From Dyella flava (lineage in GTDB: Bacteria; Pseudomonadota; Gammaproteobacteria; Xanthomonadales; Rhodanobacteraceae), in assembly GCF_016904955.1 (NCBI RefSeq), contig NZ_JADIKE010000038.1, positions 491,366-555,365 on the forward strand: a DNA stretch of 64,000 nucleotides, in the 5' to 3' direction. A program made the translations under genes and the position numbers. Shown here in pieces: positions 44,039-52,064 of the stretch (the first letter of the stretch is position 1; the number at the start of each line of letters is the position of its first letter). The notes beneath the pieces are model-generated. The model saw only the letters and a program-made list of their open reading frames with translations. It was not told the origin of the DNA and did no database searches.

Positions 44039-44743
44039 TCAGCTTTCGTAGGCAATGCGATGTTTCACCCAGGCCATGTCGAACGGGAGTCCGTCCTCAT
44101 CGCGTCCTTTCGGCACGACATCCAGGTAGTGATAGGCCGTGTTGAACATGTCGATGCCGCGCGAGTAGGTGGAGTAGGTGTGGAAGATCTGGTCGCCGTC
44201 CTTGAAGAACACGCTGACACCCGGCCACTCCGCATACTTCACTTTTTGCGTGGCGTAGTTGTAGAGCGCCTGATCCTGCTCGATCGCTTCCGGCGAGAAC
44301 AACACGTTGTAATCGAAGTTGAAGTCGCTGCCGGATGAGGATACCCATTTGAAGGTCCAGCCGAATCGGCGGGCCTGGGCCTGGAGCTTCTGCAAGGGGC
44401 CGCGCGAGATCGCAACCATCGAGACATCACGCTGGTTCAAGTGCGCAATGATGCCGTTGAAGTTGTCCGCCCAGAACGAACAGCTTGGACAGCCGATGTC
44501 CCAATCCGGGCCGAACATGAAGTGATAGACGATAAGTTGGTGGTGTTTGCCGAACAGGTCGGCGAGCGTTTCCTGACCATGTTCGCCTTCGAAGACATAG
44601 TTCTTCTCCACCCGTTCCCACGGCAGCTGCCGCCGCTCCTGGCTGAGCTGGTCGCGCAGATGGGTGAACTCCTTTTCCTTGGCGAGAAAGCGTTTGCGCG
44701 CAGCGATCCACGCGTCGTGACTCACGATCTGGTGATGCAGCAT
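44039..44743 (-). CDS. DUF899 thioredoxin-like-fold protein
   Basis: 234 aa. Similar domain to the neighbour but longer: FMFGPDWDIGCPSCSFWADNFNGI with a CPSC, then WTFKWVSSSGSDFNFDYNVLF and AEWPGVSVFFKDGDQIFHTYSTYSRGIDMFNTAYHYLD. Start at 44743 (TGGAGGG upstream). Two diverged DUF899 copies side by side, 24 bp apart. Substrate unknown. Confidence 0.87.
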   Translation of the reverse strand: MLHHQIVSHDAWIAARKRFLAKEKEFTHLRDQLSQERRQLPWERVEKNYVFEGEHGQETLADLFGKHHQLIVYHFMFGPDWDIGCPSCSFWADNFNGIIAHLNQRDVSMVAISRGPLQKLQAQARRFGWTFKWVSSSGSDFNFDYNVLFSPEAIEQDQALYNYATQKVKYAEWPGVSVFFKDGDQIFHTYSTYSRGIDMFNTAYHYLDVVPKGRDEDGLPFDMAWVKHRIAYES

Positions 44744-44807
44744 GACACCCTCCACAGGATGACGTGACTCGGGTTCCAGCAGCGGCGCCGCGCTTGCGCA
44801 GCGCCGC

Positions 44808-45254
44808 TTATTTCTTGCGCGGCGAGCGCTTTGCAGCGGTCTTGCGTGCCGGTTTGGACGGCTGCGCAGTTTTTCGTTCGTCGATGTCGGCCAGCGTGGC
44901 GGCGAGCAGGTCGAATTGCTGCTGCCAGTACTTGCTGTAGCGATTCATCCAGACCGCGGCGTCGAGCAGCGGGCCGGCATCCAGGCTGCATCGGCTGATG
45001 CGGCCGGTGCGTTCCTGCTGCACCAATCCCGTCCGCACAAGAATTTGAATGTGCCGCGATACCGCCTGCAGCGAGATATCGAACGAGGCGGCCAGCTCGG
45101 AAACCAGCAGCGCCTGCCCGTCGAGCCGCTCCAGGATCTCCCGTCGCACCGGGTCGGAGAGGGCGAAAAAGACCTGGTCCAGGCGCGCTTTGGCCAGCTC
45201 CGGATCCAACCCGGCTTCATCCACCACATGCAGTGATTGCCGAATACTCATCAT
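44808..45254 (-). CDS. ArsR-family transcriptional regulator
   Basis: 148 aa. Winged helix of ArsR type (ALSDPVRREILERLDGQALLVSELAASFDISLQAVSRHIQILVRTGLV) without an obvious Cys metal site, and a Lys/Arg-rich tail. First gene of the operon with the two DUF899 genes; likely autoregulator acting on the tandem inverted repeats just upstream (45266-45301). Confidence 0.9.
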   Translation of the reverse strand: MMSIRQSLHVVDEAGLDPELAKARLDQVFFALSDPVRREILERLDGQALLVSELAASFDISLQAVSRHIQILVRTGLVQQERTGRISRCSLDAGPLLDAAVWMNRYSKYWQQQFDLLAATLADIDERKTAQPSKPARKTAAKRSPRKK

Positions 45255-45265
45255 GGCGTATGAAT

Positions 45266-45301
45266 ATCAACATATTGGTTGATTGTCAACAGATGTGTTG
45301 A
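45266..45301. promoter_or_regulatory. tandem ATCAAC-type operators of the ArsR operon
   Basis: Two adjacent perfect inverted repeats: ATCAAC/GTTGAT (45266-45271 and 45278-45283) and TCAACA/TGTTGA (45286-45291 and 45296-45301). They start 12 bp upstream of the ArsR start codon, so they probably overlap the promoter. Confidence 0.7.
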
Positions 45302-45410
45302 TTGATGGCGCGAATCAAGTATTCACGCGGTTGCGGGTCGTCGATGGGGATCAAGGCATATCGCCATGCAGTTGCATTGCGAGGCAGAGGCCTGCCGGCA
45401 ATACCACCTT

Positions 45411-47186
45411 TCAGGCTTCGGCCGGATTGTCGCTTTCGGTATTGGTGACGACCCGATTGCGTCCGCTGCGCTTGGCTCGATAGAGCGCAGCATCCGCCTC
45501 CCGGCACAAGCGTTGCAGTTCGTAGCCGTAGATGTCGGTGGAGGCCAGGCCGATGCTGGCGGAAAGCGATGCGACGGATCCATCTACCTCTATCGGAGAT
45601 GTTTCAACGGCGATGCGGATACGATCAGCGATCGCCATGCCCTGGTCACGTGTGCACTCGTGCAACAGAATGCCGAACTCCTCACCGCCCAGGCGGCCGA
45701 AAAGGTCGGTTGGGCGTAACTGCCGCCGGCAGATGGCAACCGTATGCCTCAGCACGGCATCGCCCATGGGGTGACCATAGGTATCGTTGATCTGCTTGAA
45801 ATGATCCAGGTCGATAAATACCAGGCAGCCGCCGCCGGGCTTTTTTTCCAGCAGACGCAGGGCGCGATCGGCTTCAGTCATGAAGTGCTGGTGGTTGAAG
45901 ATGCCGGTAAGTCCGTCGAGATGGGACAGTTCTTTGAAGCGAAGCAGTGCGCGCGAAAGCCGGAACAACCAGAAAACAATCGATGCCAGGACCACGAGCA
46001 GCAGGGCGATATAAAGCCGGCTGCTCTCGGCGGCCTTGGTGGCCAGCGCCTGCTGCAAGCGCAGGATGCTGTTTTGCCTGCTCAGGCCTTCCGTCTCGAG
46101 TTTTTGGACAAGCGTGTGTTGTTGAGTCTCGTCATAGGCCAGTGTTCTGGCACTGATGTCGTTGAGATAGCCCCTGTCCTGAGTGACATAGTGCTCGTAG
46201 TATGAGAGTGCAGCTGCGCTATGGCCCTGTCTTTTCTCGACTTGATAGAGCACTTCATAGGCCGACCTCAGCCATTCGCTGATATCGCCGGGATGGCTCA
46301 TTGCCACGGTATTCAAGGCTGCTTTCCTGGCACCGTCGTCGTCACCCAGCTTCGCATATGCCTGTGCCCGCTCTACTTCTGCTGACAGCATGTGGGGGTA
46401 GTAATGGTTGATGCGGAGGCTGGGGCCAATCTGATCAAGCAAGGTCATGGCCTTGTCTGGTTGGTCTTCGTCCAGGTAGAGGCTGCCCTGGATGAACCGC
46501 ATGCTGTTGGCTGCGACCGGCTGGTGGGCTGCTACGCAGGTATCGATTGCTCGTCGCAGTTCCGGGCTGGATGACGCTAGTCGCTTGCCGTCGTAGAGAG
46601 CGGCCACTTCCAGGGAGCGGGGCAGGCAAAGGCTTTCTCCAGGAGGAATCGCACTCTCCATCATGCGTGCGTATTTGATGGCGAGATCGATCTGGCCGGC
46701 CAAATCCAGCATCTGCGACAGATTCATCAGCAGCAGGTAACGGGCCAGCGGATCCTTGATCTGGGGCAGCTCGATCGTCAGGCGATTAGCCAGCGTAAAG
46801 GCTTCCTCGTAGCGTCGATTGGCCGCCAGGTTGGTCAGAAGCAGTGCCGATGCCTTGGTGCTCAAGGCCGTGTCACCGGAATGATCGATCACGTCGTGAA
46901 GCTGAACCTCGGACTTGGCATAGTCGCCCTCGAACATGGTTTCCCATGCATCGAGATAACGCAGATGCCATTGCTCACTCATTGTTAGAGGCGGTGCTTC
47001 ACGGTGGATCTGTTCCAGCATCTGGACAAATCGAGGGTGATCTTTGGTGCGCAGGCTCTCGGTCTGGTCGAGGAATGCTGCTGAATTTGTAACTGGTGCG
47101 GTGGCGTGGCAAGGCTGCAAGAGCACAATCCAAGTCATGCCCAGTAGTACTGGGCATGACCAGAAGCGGCTCGGCAGCCGAGACAT
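45411..47186 (-). CDS. membrane diguanylate cyclase with periplasmic repeat domain (cassette 1)
   Basis: 591 aa. Signal peptide, then a helical TPR-like periplasmic region (about 30-400), coiled segment, one TM (ALLLVVLASIVFWLF) and a cytoplasmic GGDEF domain (about 435-585). The active site is RLGGEEF and the inhibitory site RPTD lies exactly five residues upstream (RPTD-LFGRL-GGEEF), so it is predicted active and feedback-inhibited. Starts 11 bp after the peptide gene of cassette 1, so it is co-transcribed with peptide and methyltransferase. Confidence 0.93.
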   Translation of the reverse strand: MSRLPSRFWSCPVLLGMTWIVLLQPCHATAPVTNSAAFLDQTESLRTKDHPRFVQMLEQIHREAPPLTMSEQWHLRYLDAWETMFEGDYAKSEVQLHDVIDHSGDTALSTKASALLLTNLAANRRYEEAFTLANRLTIELPQIKDPLARYLLLMNLSQMLDLAGQIDLAIKYARMMESAIPPGESLCLPRSLEVAALYDGKRLASSSPELRRAIDTCVAAHQPVAANSMRFIQGSLYLDEDQPDKAMTLLDQIGPSLRINHYYPHMLSAEVERAQAYAKLGDDDGARKAALNTVAMSHPGDISEWLRSAYEVLYQVEKRQGHSAAALSYYEHYVTQDRGYLNDISARTLAYDETQQHTLVQKLETEGLSRQNSILRLQQALATKAAESSRLYIALLLVVLASIVFWLFRLSRALLRFKELSHLDGLTGIFNHQHFMTEADRALRLLEKKPGGGCLVFIDLDHFKQINDTYGHPMGDAVLRHTVAICRRQLRPTDLFGRLGGEEFGILLHECTRDQGMAIADRIRIAVETSPIEVDGSVASLSASIGLASTDIYGYELQRLCREADAALYRAKRSGRNRVVTNTESDNPAEA

Positions 47187-47197
47187 GCTAATGCCGT

Positions 47198-47494
47198 TTA
47201 CAGTTGGGACGACGACTTGCCCTGATCCGGAGCCGGGGGATGGTGAGGTTCCTCGTTGTCACCATCATCCGACTCGTCCTCCTCGTGACCAGGGCCTTGG
47301 GTAATTTGAGGTAGGTGCATGGGTCTGTGCCCCAGTTCCTCGGATAACCGCGCGCTATCACCACACGCCACCGCAGCGGTGAGAGCCTCAGATGCATGCG
47401 CCTGTTCGAGCATGCTAGTCAGTTCTGCGGCCGAGGCGTGACGCAGCGAGGCGTCACGACCAATAGCCTCCAGCAATTCAATCGTGTCTGTCAT
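47198..47494 (-). CDS. split-borosin-like RiPP precursor peptide (cassette 1)
   Basis: 98 aa. Residues 1-55 form a helical leader (MTDTIELLEAIGRDASLRHA...) with Leu/Ala repeats, then GHRPM at 55-59, PGHEE at 68-72, and an acidic His/Pro/Asp-rich tail ending with PDQGK near the C-terminus. Flanked by an alpha-N-methyltransferase-like gene (168 bp upstream) and the GGDEF gene (11 bp downstream). ATG at 47494 has AGGGGAAA. The paralogue at 50480 shares leader and tail motifs. Assignment as precursor is inference from context and leader pattern. Confidence 0.75.
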   Translation of the reverse strand: MTDTIELLEAIGRDASLRHASAAELTSMLEQAHASEALTAAVACGDSARLSEELGHRPMHLPQITQGPGHEEDESDDGDNEEPHHPPAPDQGKSSSQL

Positions 47495-47662
47495 GTATTT
47501 CCCCTGTTTCCTGTGATTGTCATCCAGCAGCTTGACGGGTCTGGCAGGGCGGCGCCATGCGGCCATCAGCTTAAACCATGATGACGGCCGTCATTGGTGC
47601 TTCTTGATAGCGCAGCGTGTTGCCTGGGCAGCCCACCGCGAATGTGTGCGGTGCTTGAGAGA

Positions 47663-48514
47663 TCACCCGATCTCACCTGATGCCAAAGCGCCGGCGTTGT
47701 CCAGCTTATCCAAGGCCTCCAGCCGCGCTCGGATGGCCAGATCCGGCTTCAAGGCTTCAGCCGGAGGCAGTACGACCGTTTCCTCTGCAGGCAACGGGAC
47801 ATGGGGCAGATCGCGCAGGGCAACGCGCCGGATGCGCGGCTTCTCGATCGGGAGCGTTGCCCCCCGGTAGATGATCACCTTATGGTCGAGCGGATAGTCC
47901 CGGCTCAGCCGGTCCACCAGCACCTGCCGGTACGCTGGCCCGGTGTGGAAACGCGCCAGCGACATGTCGCCCACCAGCCCAACCTGCCACAGCACCAGAT
48001 AGCCGGCCGGATCAATGCGTCGCTCATAGAAAAGCAGCTGACTGGCCTCGAAGTGCTGGCATCCGAAACGGCCGGGATCGATCCCCAGATCGGCATAAAG
48101 GCAGTCCTCGGCGGAAATGCCGGGATCCATATGCGCCTCGAAACCTTCCGCGCGCGCCACCTCGATGACCTTGTGCGGCGACCAGGCAAAGATACCGGGA
48201 TGACCGTAAAACACTCCGCAGACACGCTTGCCGGCACGTACCTCGGCCATCATCAGCGCAACCCACTGCCGATAGGTCTTCATCCGTGACTTGCCTTCGG
48301 CGTAGTAGGGCTGAAGGCTGCGCACATCCGGGTGCATACGCTGCAACCACGTCTCCACGACGCTATCGGACAGCGCGGCGAAGATCACATCCGCCTGTTT
48401 GATGTGGCTGCGTGCCAGCGGCGTGAGGTGGGAGCCGAGGGTCATGCCCATGCCGACGCAGGCGATGCTGCCGCGGGGGGTAGGGTTTGCTGATGGTTCG
48501 GAAGATGTCGTCAT
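47663..48514 (-). CDS. borosin-type peptide backbone alpha-N-methyltransferase (cassette 1)
   Basis: 283 aa of the tetrapyrrole-methylase fold. SAM region CVGMGMTLGSHLTPLA; LQPYYAEGKSRMKTY with Tyr70-Tyr71, Arg77 and Tyr81, the spacing of the active-site Tyr/Arg group known for OphMA/SonM; FYGHPGIFAWSPHKVIEVARAEGFEA; MDPGISAEDCLYADLGIDPGRFGCQHFEA and ILWQ-like LVLWQVG. These are hallmarks of borosin N-methyltransferases, not of cobalamin or siroheme enzymes. Start at 48514 (MTTSSEP) mirrors the paralogue. Confidence 0.88.
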   Translation of the reverse strand: MTTSSEPSANPTPRGSIACVGMGMTLGSHLTPLARSHIKQADVIFAALSDSVVETWLQRMHPDVRSLQPYYAEGKSRMKTYRQWVALMMAEVRAGKRVCGVFYGHPGIFAWSPHKVIEVARAEGFEAHMDPGISAEDCLYADLGIDPGRFGCQHFEASQLLFYERRIDPAGYLVLWQVGLVGDMSLARFHTGPAYRQVLVDRLSRDYPLDHKVIIYRGATLPIEKPRIRRVALRDLPHVPLPAEETVVLPPAEALKPDLAIRARLEALDKLDNAGALASGEIG

Positions 48515-48685
48515 AGTGGAATGGTGAAGCAAATTTTGTGCCGCGTTGCTGCGGTGGCAATGACGCCTTCTCGTCCTGTTTCAAGCCGGCAGTGATCCAT
48601 GGATGACGAGTTGGGTCGCGTGTTGTTGACACATGGGAAGAGCAGATTTTTGACGGCTGCAGATGTTGCCCGACGTTGCGGCTTT

Positions 48686-50461
48686 TCAGGCTTCGGCCGC
48701 GTTGTCCAGGTCGGTGTCGACCATAACGCGATTGCGTCCGGTACGTTTGGCGCGGTAGAGCGCGGCGTCCGCCTCCCGGCACAGCTGCTGTATTTCGTAG
48801 CCGTAGGTGTCGGTGGAGGCCAGGCCGACGCTGGCCGAAAACGATATGGCCAATCCGTCGCCTTCGATCGGGGCTGTTTCAATAGCACGCCGGATGTGAT
48901 CGGCGACAGCCAAACCCCGCTCGCGCGGGCAATCAAGCAACAGGATGCCGAACTCTTCACCACCCAGGCGGCCGAACAAATCCGTTTGCCGCAAGTATTG
49001 TTGGCAGATGGCAACGACATGTCTGAGCACGGCGTCGCCGGCGGCGTGTCCGTGGTTGTCATTGATCTGCTTGAAATGGTCCAGGTCGATAAACGCGAGG
49101 CAGGCTGTGCCGGCTTTTTTCTCCATGATGCGCAATGCACGATCCGCCTCACTCATGAAGTGCTGATGGTTGAAGATGCCAGTCAGTCCATCCAGGCTGG
49201 ACAGCTCCTTGAAGCGCAACTGCGAGCGCTTGATCCGCAGCAGCCAAAAGATGATGGAGGCCATTGCCGCCAGCAACATGGCGATATACAGCCGTCCTGT
49301 TTCGACCGCTCTTTTGTCCAGCGCCTGTTGCAGTTCAAGGATGCTGTTCTGCTTGCTCAGTTTTTCTGTTTCAAGCTTTTGCGCAAGCACATGCTGCTGT
49401 GCCACGTCGAAGGCCAGCGCCCGTGCGCTTAAGTCGTTGAGACCTCCGCTGTTCTGCGCGACGTATTGCTCGTAGTAGTTCAACGCAGCGGCGGCATGCC
49501 CCCGCTTTTTCTCAATGCTATACAGCACCTGGTAGTCGTCGCGCAGCGACCCGTTCATGTCACCGGGATGACTGATGGTCAGGGTGGCGAGTGCTGCCTT
49601 GAGGGCGTTGTCGTCGTCGCCCAATTTCCAATACGCCTGGGCAAGCTGCGCCTCGGCTGCCAGCATGTGGGAGTAGTAGCGGCTTGCGAGGATGCCGGGC
49701 TCGCTCTGGTTCAGGAAGGTAATCGCTTTTTGCGGTTGATCCTCGTCCACATAAATGGCGGCCTTTACCAGGCGGATGGTGTCGCCGTAGACCGGTTCCC
49801 CGGCGGCGTTACAGGTGTCGATACCTTGCTGGAGCTCAGCACTCGAGGATGTCAGCTTGTGGCCGCCGTACAGGGCGACCATGAGCAGGGCCATCGGCGC
49901 GCAGACGGTCTGTTCTCGCGGAAGCGTCTGCATCATCTCGCGAATGTGCTGGATGGCCAGATCGTATTGACCGGCTGATGTGAGCAATTGCGAGACGTAG
50001 AACAGGACTACGTAGCGCGCCTCCTTGTCCTGGGTCTTTGGCAGATCGGCGACCAGCTGGTTGGCCAGCTCAAAGGCCTCTTCGTAATGTTTGGTGACAC
50101 CCAAGTTGTCCATCAGCAGGGCGGAGGCTTTCGCCACGAGAGCGGCATCGCCGGAGTGCTTGATGATGTCCTGCAGCATGACGTTGGCATGGGAGTAATC
50201 GCCCTGGAAGACGGTCTGCCACGCGTCGAGATAGCGCAACTGCCAGCGTTCGCCAGGAGACATGCTGGAACTTTGTTGATCAAGCTGCTTGAGCAGGATC
50301 AGAAATTGCGGGTGATCATGGGTGTGCAGGCGTTGAGCCTGCTCAAGCAGCGCGGTGAAATCGGGCTGTTGCGCCACAACGGGTGCAGACTGAACGAGCA
50401 CGCAAAAAGCCATGGCCGCGAGAACGGGCCATGGCCGGAAGCGGTAATTCCGCCGCAGCAT
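48686..50461 (-). CDS. membrane diguanylate cyclase with periplasmic repeat domain (cassette 2)
   Basis: 591 aa, same architecture as the cassette-1 copy: N-terminal signal segment, helical repeats in the periplasm, one TM (AMLLAAMASIIFWLL), GGDEF with RLGGEEFGILLLD and inhibitory site RQTD five residues upstream (RQTD-LFGRL-GGEEF). Starts 18 bp after the peptide gene. Equal length of the two copies suggests conserved function. Confidence 0.93.
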   Translation of the reverse strand: MLRRNYRFRPWPVLAAMAFCVLVQSAPVVAQQPDFTALLEQAQRLHTHDHPQFLILLKQLDQQSSSMSPGERWQLRYLDAWQTVFQGDYSHANVMLQDIIKHSGDAALVAKASALLMDNLGVTKHYEEAFELANQLVADLPKTQDKEARYVVLFYVSQLLTSAGQYDLAIQHIREMMQTLPREQTVCAPMALLMVALYGGHKLTSSSAELQQGIDTCNAAGEPVYGDTIRLVKAAIYVDEDQPQKAITFLNQSEPGILASRYYSHMLAAEAQLAQAYWKLGDDDNALKAALATLTISHPGDMNGSLRDDYQVLYSIEKKRGHAAAALNYYEQYVAQNSGGLNDLSARALAFDVAQQHVLAQKLETEKLSKQNSILELQQALDKRAVETGRLYIAMLLAAMASIIFWLLRIKRSQLRFKELSSLDGLTGIFNHQHFMSEADRALRIMEKKAGTACLAFIDLDHFKQINDNHGHAAGDAVLRHVVAICQQYLRQTDLFGRLGGEEFGILLLDCPRERGLAVADHIRRAIETAPIEGDGLAISFSASVGLASTDTYGYEIQQLCREADAALYRAKRTGRNRVMVDTDLDNAAEA

Positions 50462-50479
50462 GCGAGTGCTACTTATGGG

Positions 50480-50770
50480 TTATTGACCGTGCGAAGGCTT
50501 GCCCTGATCCGGTTGCGACGGGTGATCCTGGTCATCGTCATGGTCGGGATCTTCCTCTTCGTGTCCAGGAGTATTGGAGTGTTGGTCCACTCGCATCGGT
50601 TGATGGCCGAACTCGGCCGCCAACAGCGCGCTGTCTGCTGCGACCACGGCAGCCTTCAGGGCATCCGAGGCCTCGGCCTGCTCCAAGGTGTCCGCAAGTT
50701 CTTCGGCGGACGCACGACGCAGCTTGGCGTCCTTTCCAATGGCTTCGAGCAATTCAATCGTATCTGACAT
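50480..50770 (-). CDS. split-borosin-like RiPP precursor peptide (cassette 2)
   Basis: 96 aa. Leader MSDTIELLEAIGKDAKLRRA, then GHQPM at 55-59, PGHEE at 68-72 and an acidic Asp/His/Pro tail ending PDQGKPSHGQ. The leader is nearly as conserved as the methyltransferases while the tail varies except for PGHEE and PDQGK. ATG at 50770 has AGGGGGAA. Methyltransferase is 86 bp upstream, GGDEF gene 18 bp downstream. Confidence 0.75.
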   Translation of the reverse strand: MSDTIELLEAIGKDAKLRRASAEELADTLEQAEASDALKAAVVAADSALLAAEFGHQPMRVDQHSNTPGHEEEDPDHDDDQDHPSQPDQGKPSHGQ

Positions 50771-50856
50771 GTTTTCCCCCTGAATGACAGTCGTGTTCAA
50801 ACATCAAGTTGGTGCAGTTGAAAAGTGTTTGCTGCGCAGTGCTTGTTGGGCAAGGA

Positions 50857-51681
50857 TCATGCGACGCTGGCCTTGTCCAGCTCGTCCAATCGTTCACGGA
50901 CAATGAGATTCGGCTTCAAAGGCATGGCGGGTGGCAGAACAACGGTTTCCTGCGTGGTGACTTCCGTGCCGGGCAAGTCCCGTAAAGCCACACGACGTAC
51001 GCGCGGCTTGTCGATCGGCAACGTCACCCCGCGGTAAATGATCACTTCATGGTCGAGCGAGTAGTCCCGGCTCAATACGTCCACCAATACTTGTCGGTAC
51101 TCTGGCCCGGTATGAAGGCGTGCCAGCGAACGATCGCCCACAATGCCAACCTGCCATAACACCAGATAGCCGGTGGAGTCGATGCGGCGCTCATACAGAA
51201 GCAGCTGGCTGGCCTCGAAGTGCTGGCATCCGAAACGGCCGGGATCGATCCCCAGATCGGCATACAGACAATCCTCGGCGGAAATGCCGGGTTCCATATG
51301 TGCCTCGAAACCTTCCGCGCGCGCCACCTCGATAACCTTGTGCGGCGACCAGGCAAAGATGCCGGGATGACCGTAGAACACGGCGCAGACACGCTTGCCG
51401 GCGCGCACCTCGGTGATCATCAGGTCGACCCATTGCCGATAGGTCTTCATCCGTGACTTGCCTTCCGCGTAGTAGGGCTGAAGGCTGCGTACATCCGGAT
51501 GCAAGCGCCGCAACCACATCTCCACGACGCCATCGGACAGCGCGGCGAAGATCACGTCCGCGTGTTCGATATGGCTGCGTGCCAGTGGTGTGAGGTGAGA
51601 GCCCAGGGTCATGCCCATGCCGACGCAGGCCAGGCTGCCGCGGGCGGTAGGGTGTGCTGATGGTTCGGAAGATGTCGTCAT
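50857..51681 (-). CDS. borosin-type peptide backbone alpha-N-methyltransferase (cassette 2)
   Basis: 274 aa, by eye roughly 80-85% identical to the cassette-1 enzyme over the catalytic core, with the same VGMGMTLGSHLTPLA, PYYAEGKSRMKTY, FYGHPGIF and PGISAEDCLYADLG blocks. Shorter by nine residues at the C-terminus. First gene of the six-gene run; its start ATG at 51681 lies under a 383-bp upstream region that should carry the promoter. Confidence 0.88.
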   Translation of the reverse strand: MTTSSEPSAHPTARGSLACVGMGMTLGSHLTPLARSHIEHADVIFAALSDGVVEMWLRRLHPDVRSLQPYYAEGKSRMKTYRQWVDLMITEVRAGKRVCAVFYGHPGIFAWSPHKVIEVARAEGFEAHMEPGISAEDCLYADLGIDPGRFGCQHFEASQLLLYERRIDSTGYLVLWQVGIVGDRSLARLHTGPEYRQVLVDVLSRDYSLDHEVIIYRGVTLPIDKPRVRRVALRDLPGTEVTTQETVVLPPAMPLKPNLIVRERLDELDKASVA

Positions 51682-52064
51682 GGTCGGATGCTAGAGCAAG
51701 TTTCGTGCCGCCCGCGCGACACGGCGATGACTCCTCCAAGTCATGTTTCAAACCGGCCGTGGTCTGTGGATGACAAATCGCGTCGCTGTGCTGTTGACAC
51801 AGGGCGACAGGGTTTTGGCAGCGGCAGACGTCATGGCGTTGCTTGAAGAAAAGGGTAAGCGCTGAGCTGTTTGAGGCCAATAGCGACGCGCTTCGTCTGC
51901 ATTGGATAAATAGGCATAAGGACATCTGCAGTGCACGGTGCAGTTAGCGTGCTGCGCGAGCGCGGAGTCATGGGCCTGCGCCAAGCGCCGGTTTGCTCTA
52001 TATGGTTGACGTATCAACCATGCTGGCGTAAGGTTGATATATCAACCTTGCGCCTCGACCCACG
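51682..52064. other. 383-bp upstream region of cassette 2
   Basis: Divergent intergenic region. The left part (51682-51840) is the block homologous to the region upstream of the cassette-1 methyltransferase. The right part carries the MarR-type palindromes of the SDR operon. No credible gene. Confidence 0.6.
52003..52049. promoter_or_regulatory. two palindromic operators of the SDR-marR operon
   Basis: TGGTTGA-CGTA-TCAACCA (52003-52020) and AAGGTTGATATATCAACCTT (52030-52049, perfect 20-bp palindrome). Both have GGTTGA/TCAACC half-sites separated by 4 bp, with centres 28 bp apart. They sit 16-62 bp upstream of the SDR start and are the probable sites for the MarR protein. Confidence 0.78.

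Larger units (their letters stand above)
45411..48675 (-). repeat. tandem cassette copy 1 (methyltransferase-peptide-GGDEF)
   Basis: About 3.3 kb. Same gene order, orientation and architecture as 48686-51840, with clear protein similarity for all three genes and a homologous non-coding block upstream of the methyltransferase (48515-48675). Interpreted as an old tandem duplication that has diverged, not a recent one. Confidence 0.85.
48686..51840 (-). repeat. tandem cassette copy 2 (methyltransferase-peptide-GGDEF)
   Basis: About 3.15 kb; second copy of the unit described at 45411-48675. The upstream block 51682-51840 shares segments such as TGTTTCAA..CGGC, TGGATGACRA and TGTTGACACA with 48515-48675, so the duplication included a regulatory region. 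Confidence 0.85.

Noticed and set aside
47198..50770. Toxin-antitoxin or bacteriocin immunity pairs as an explanation for the two acidic small proteins
   Set aside because: No toxin-like neighbour, no immunity gene and no double-Gly leader; each is always next to the methyltransferase.
47663..51681. Cobalamin/siroheme-type tetrapyrrole methylase as the identity of the two methyltransferases
   Set aside because: No other cobalamin or siroheme gene adjoins, and the PGISAEDCLYADLG and PYYAEGKSRMKTY blocks match the borosin branch instead.
51748..52017. 89-codon minus-strand frame upstream of the cassette-2 methyltransferase
   Set aside because: It resembles a frame at 48511-49152 only because the DNA block is duplicated. 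The frames differ in length, overlap the GGDEF gene in one copy, and lack an SD sequence.
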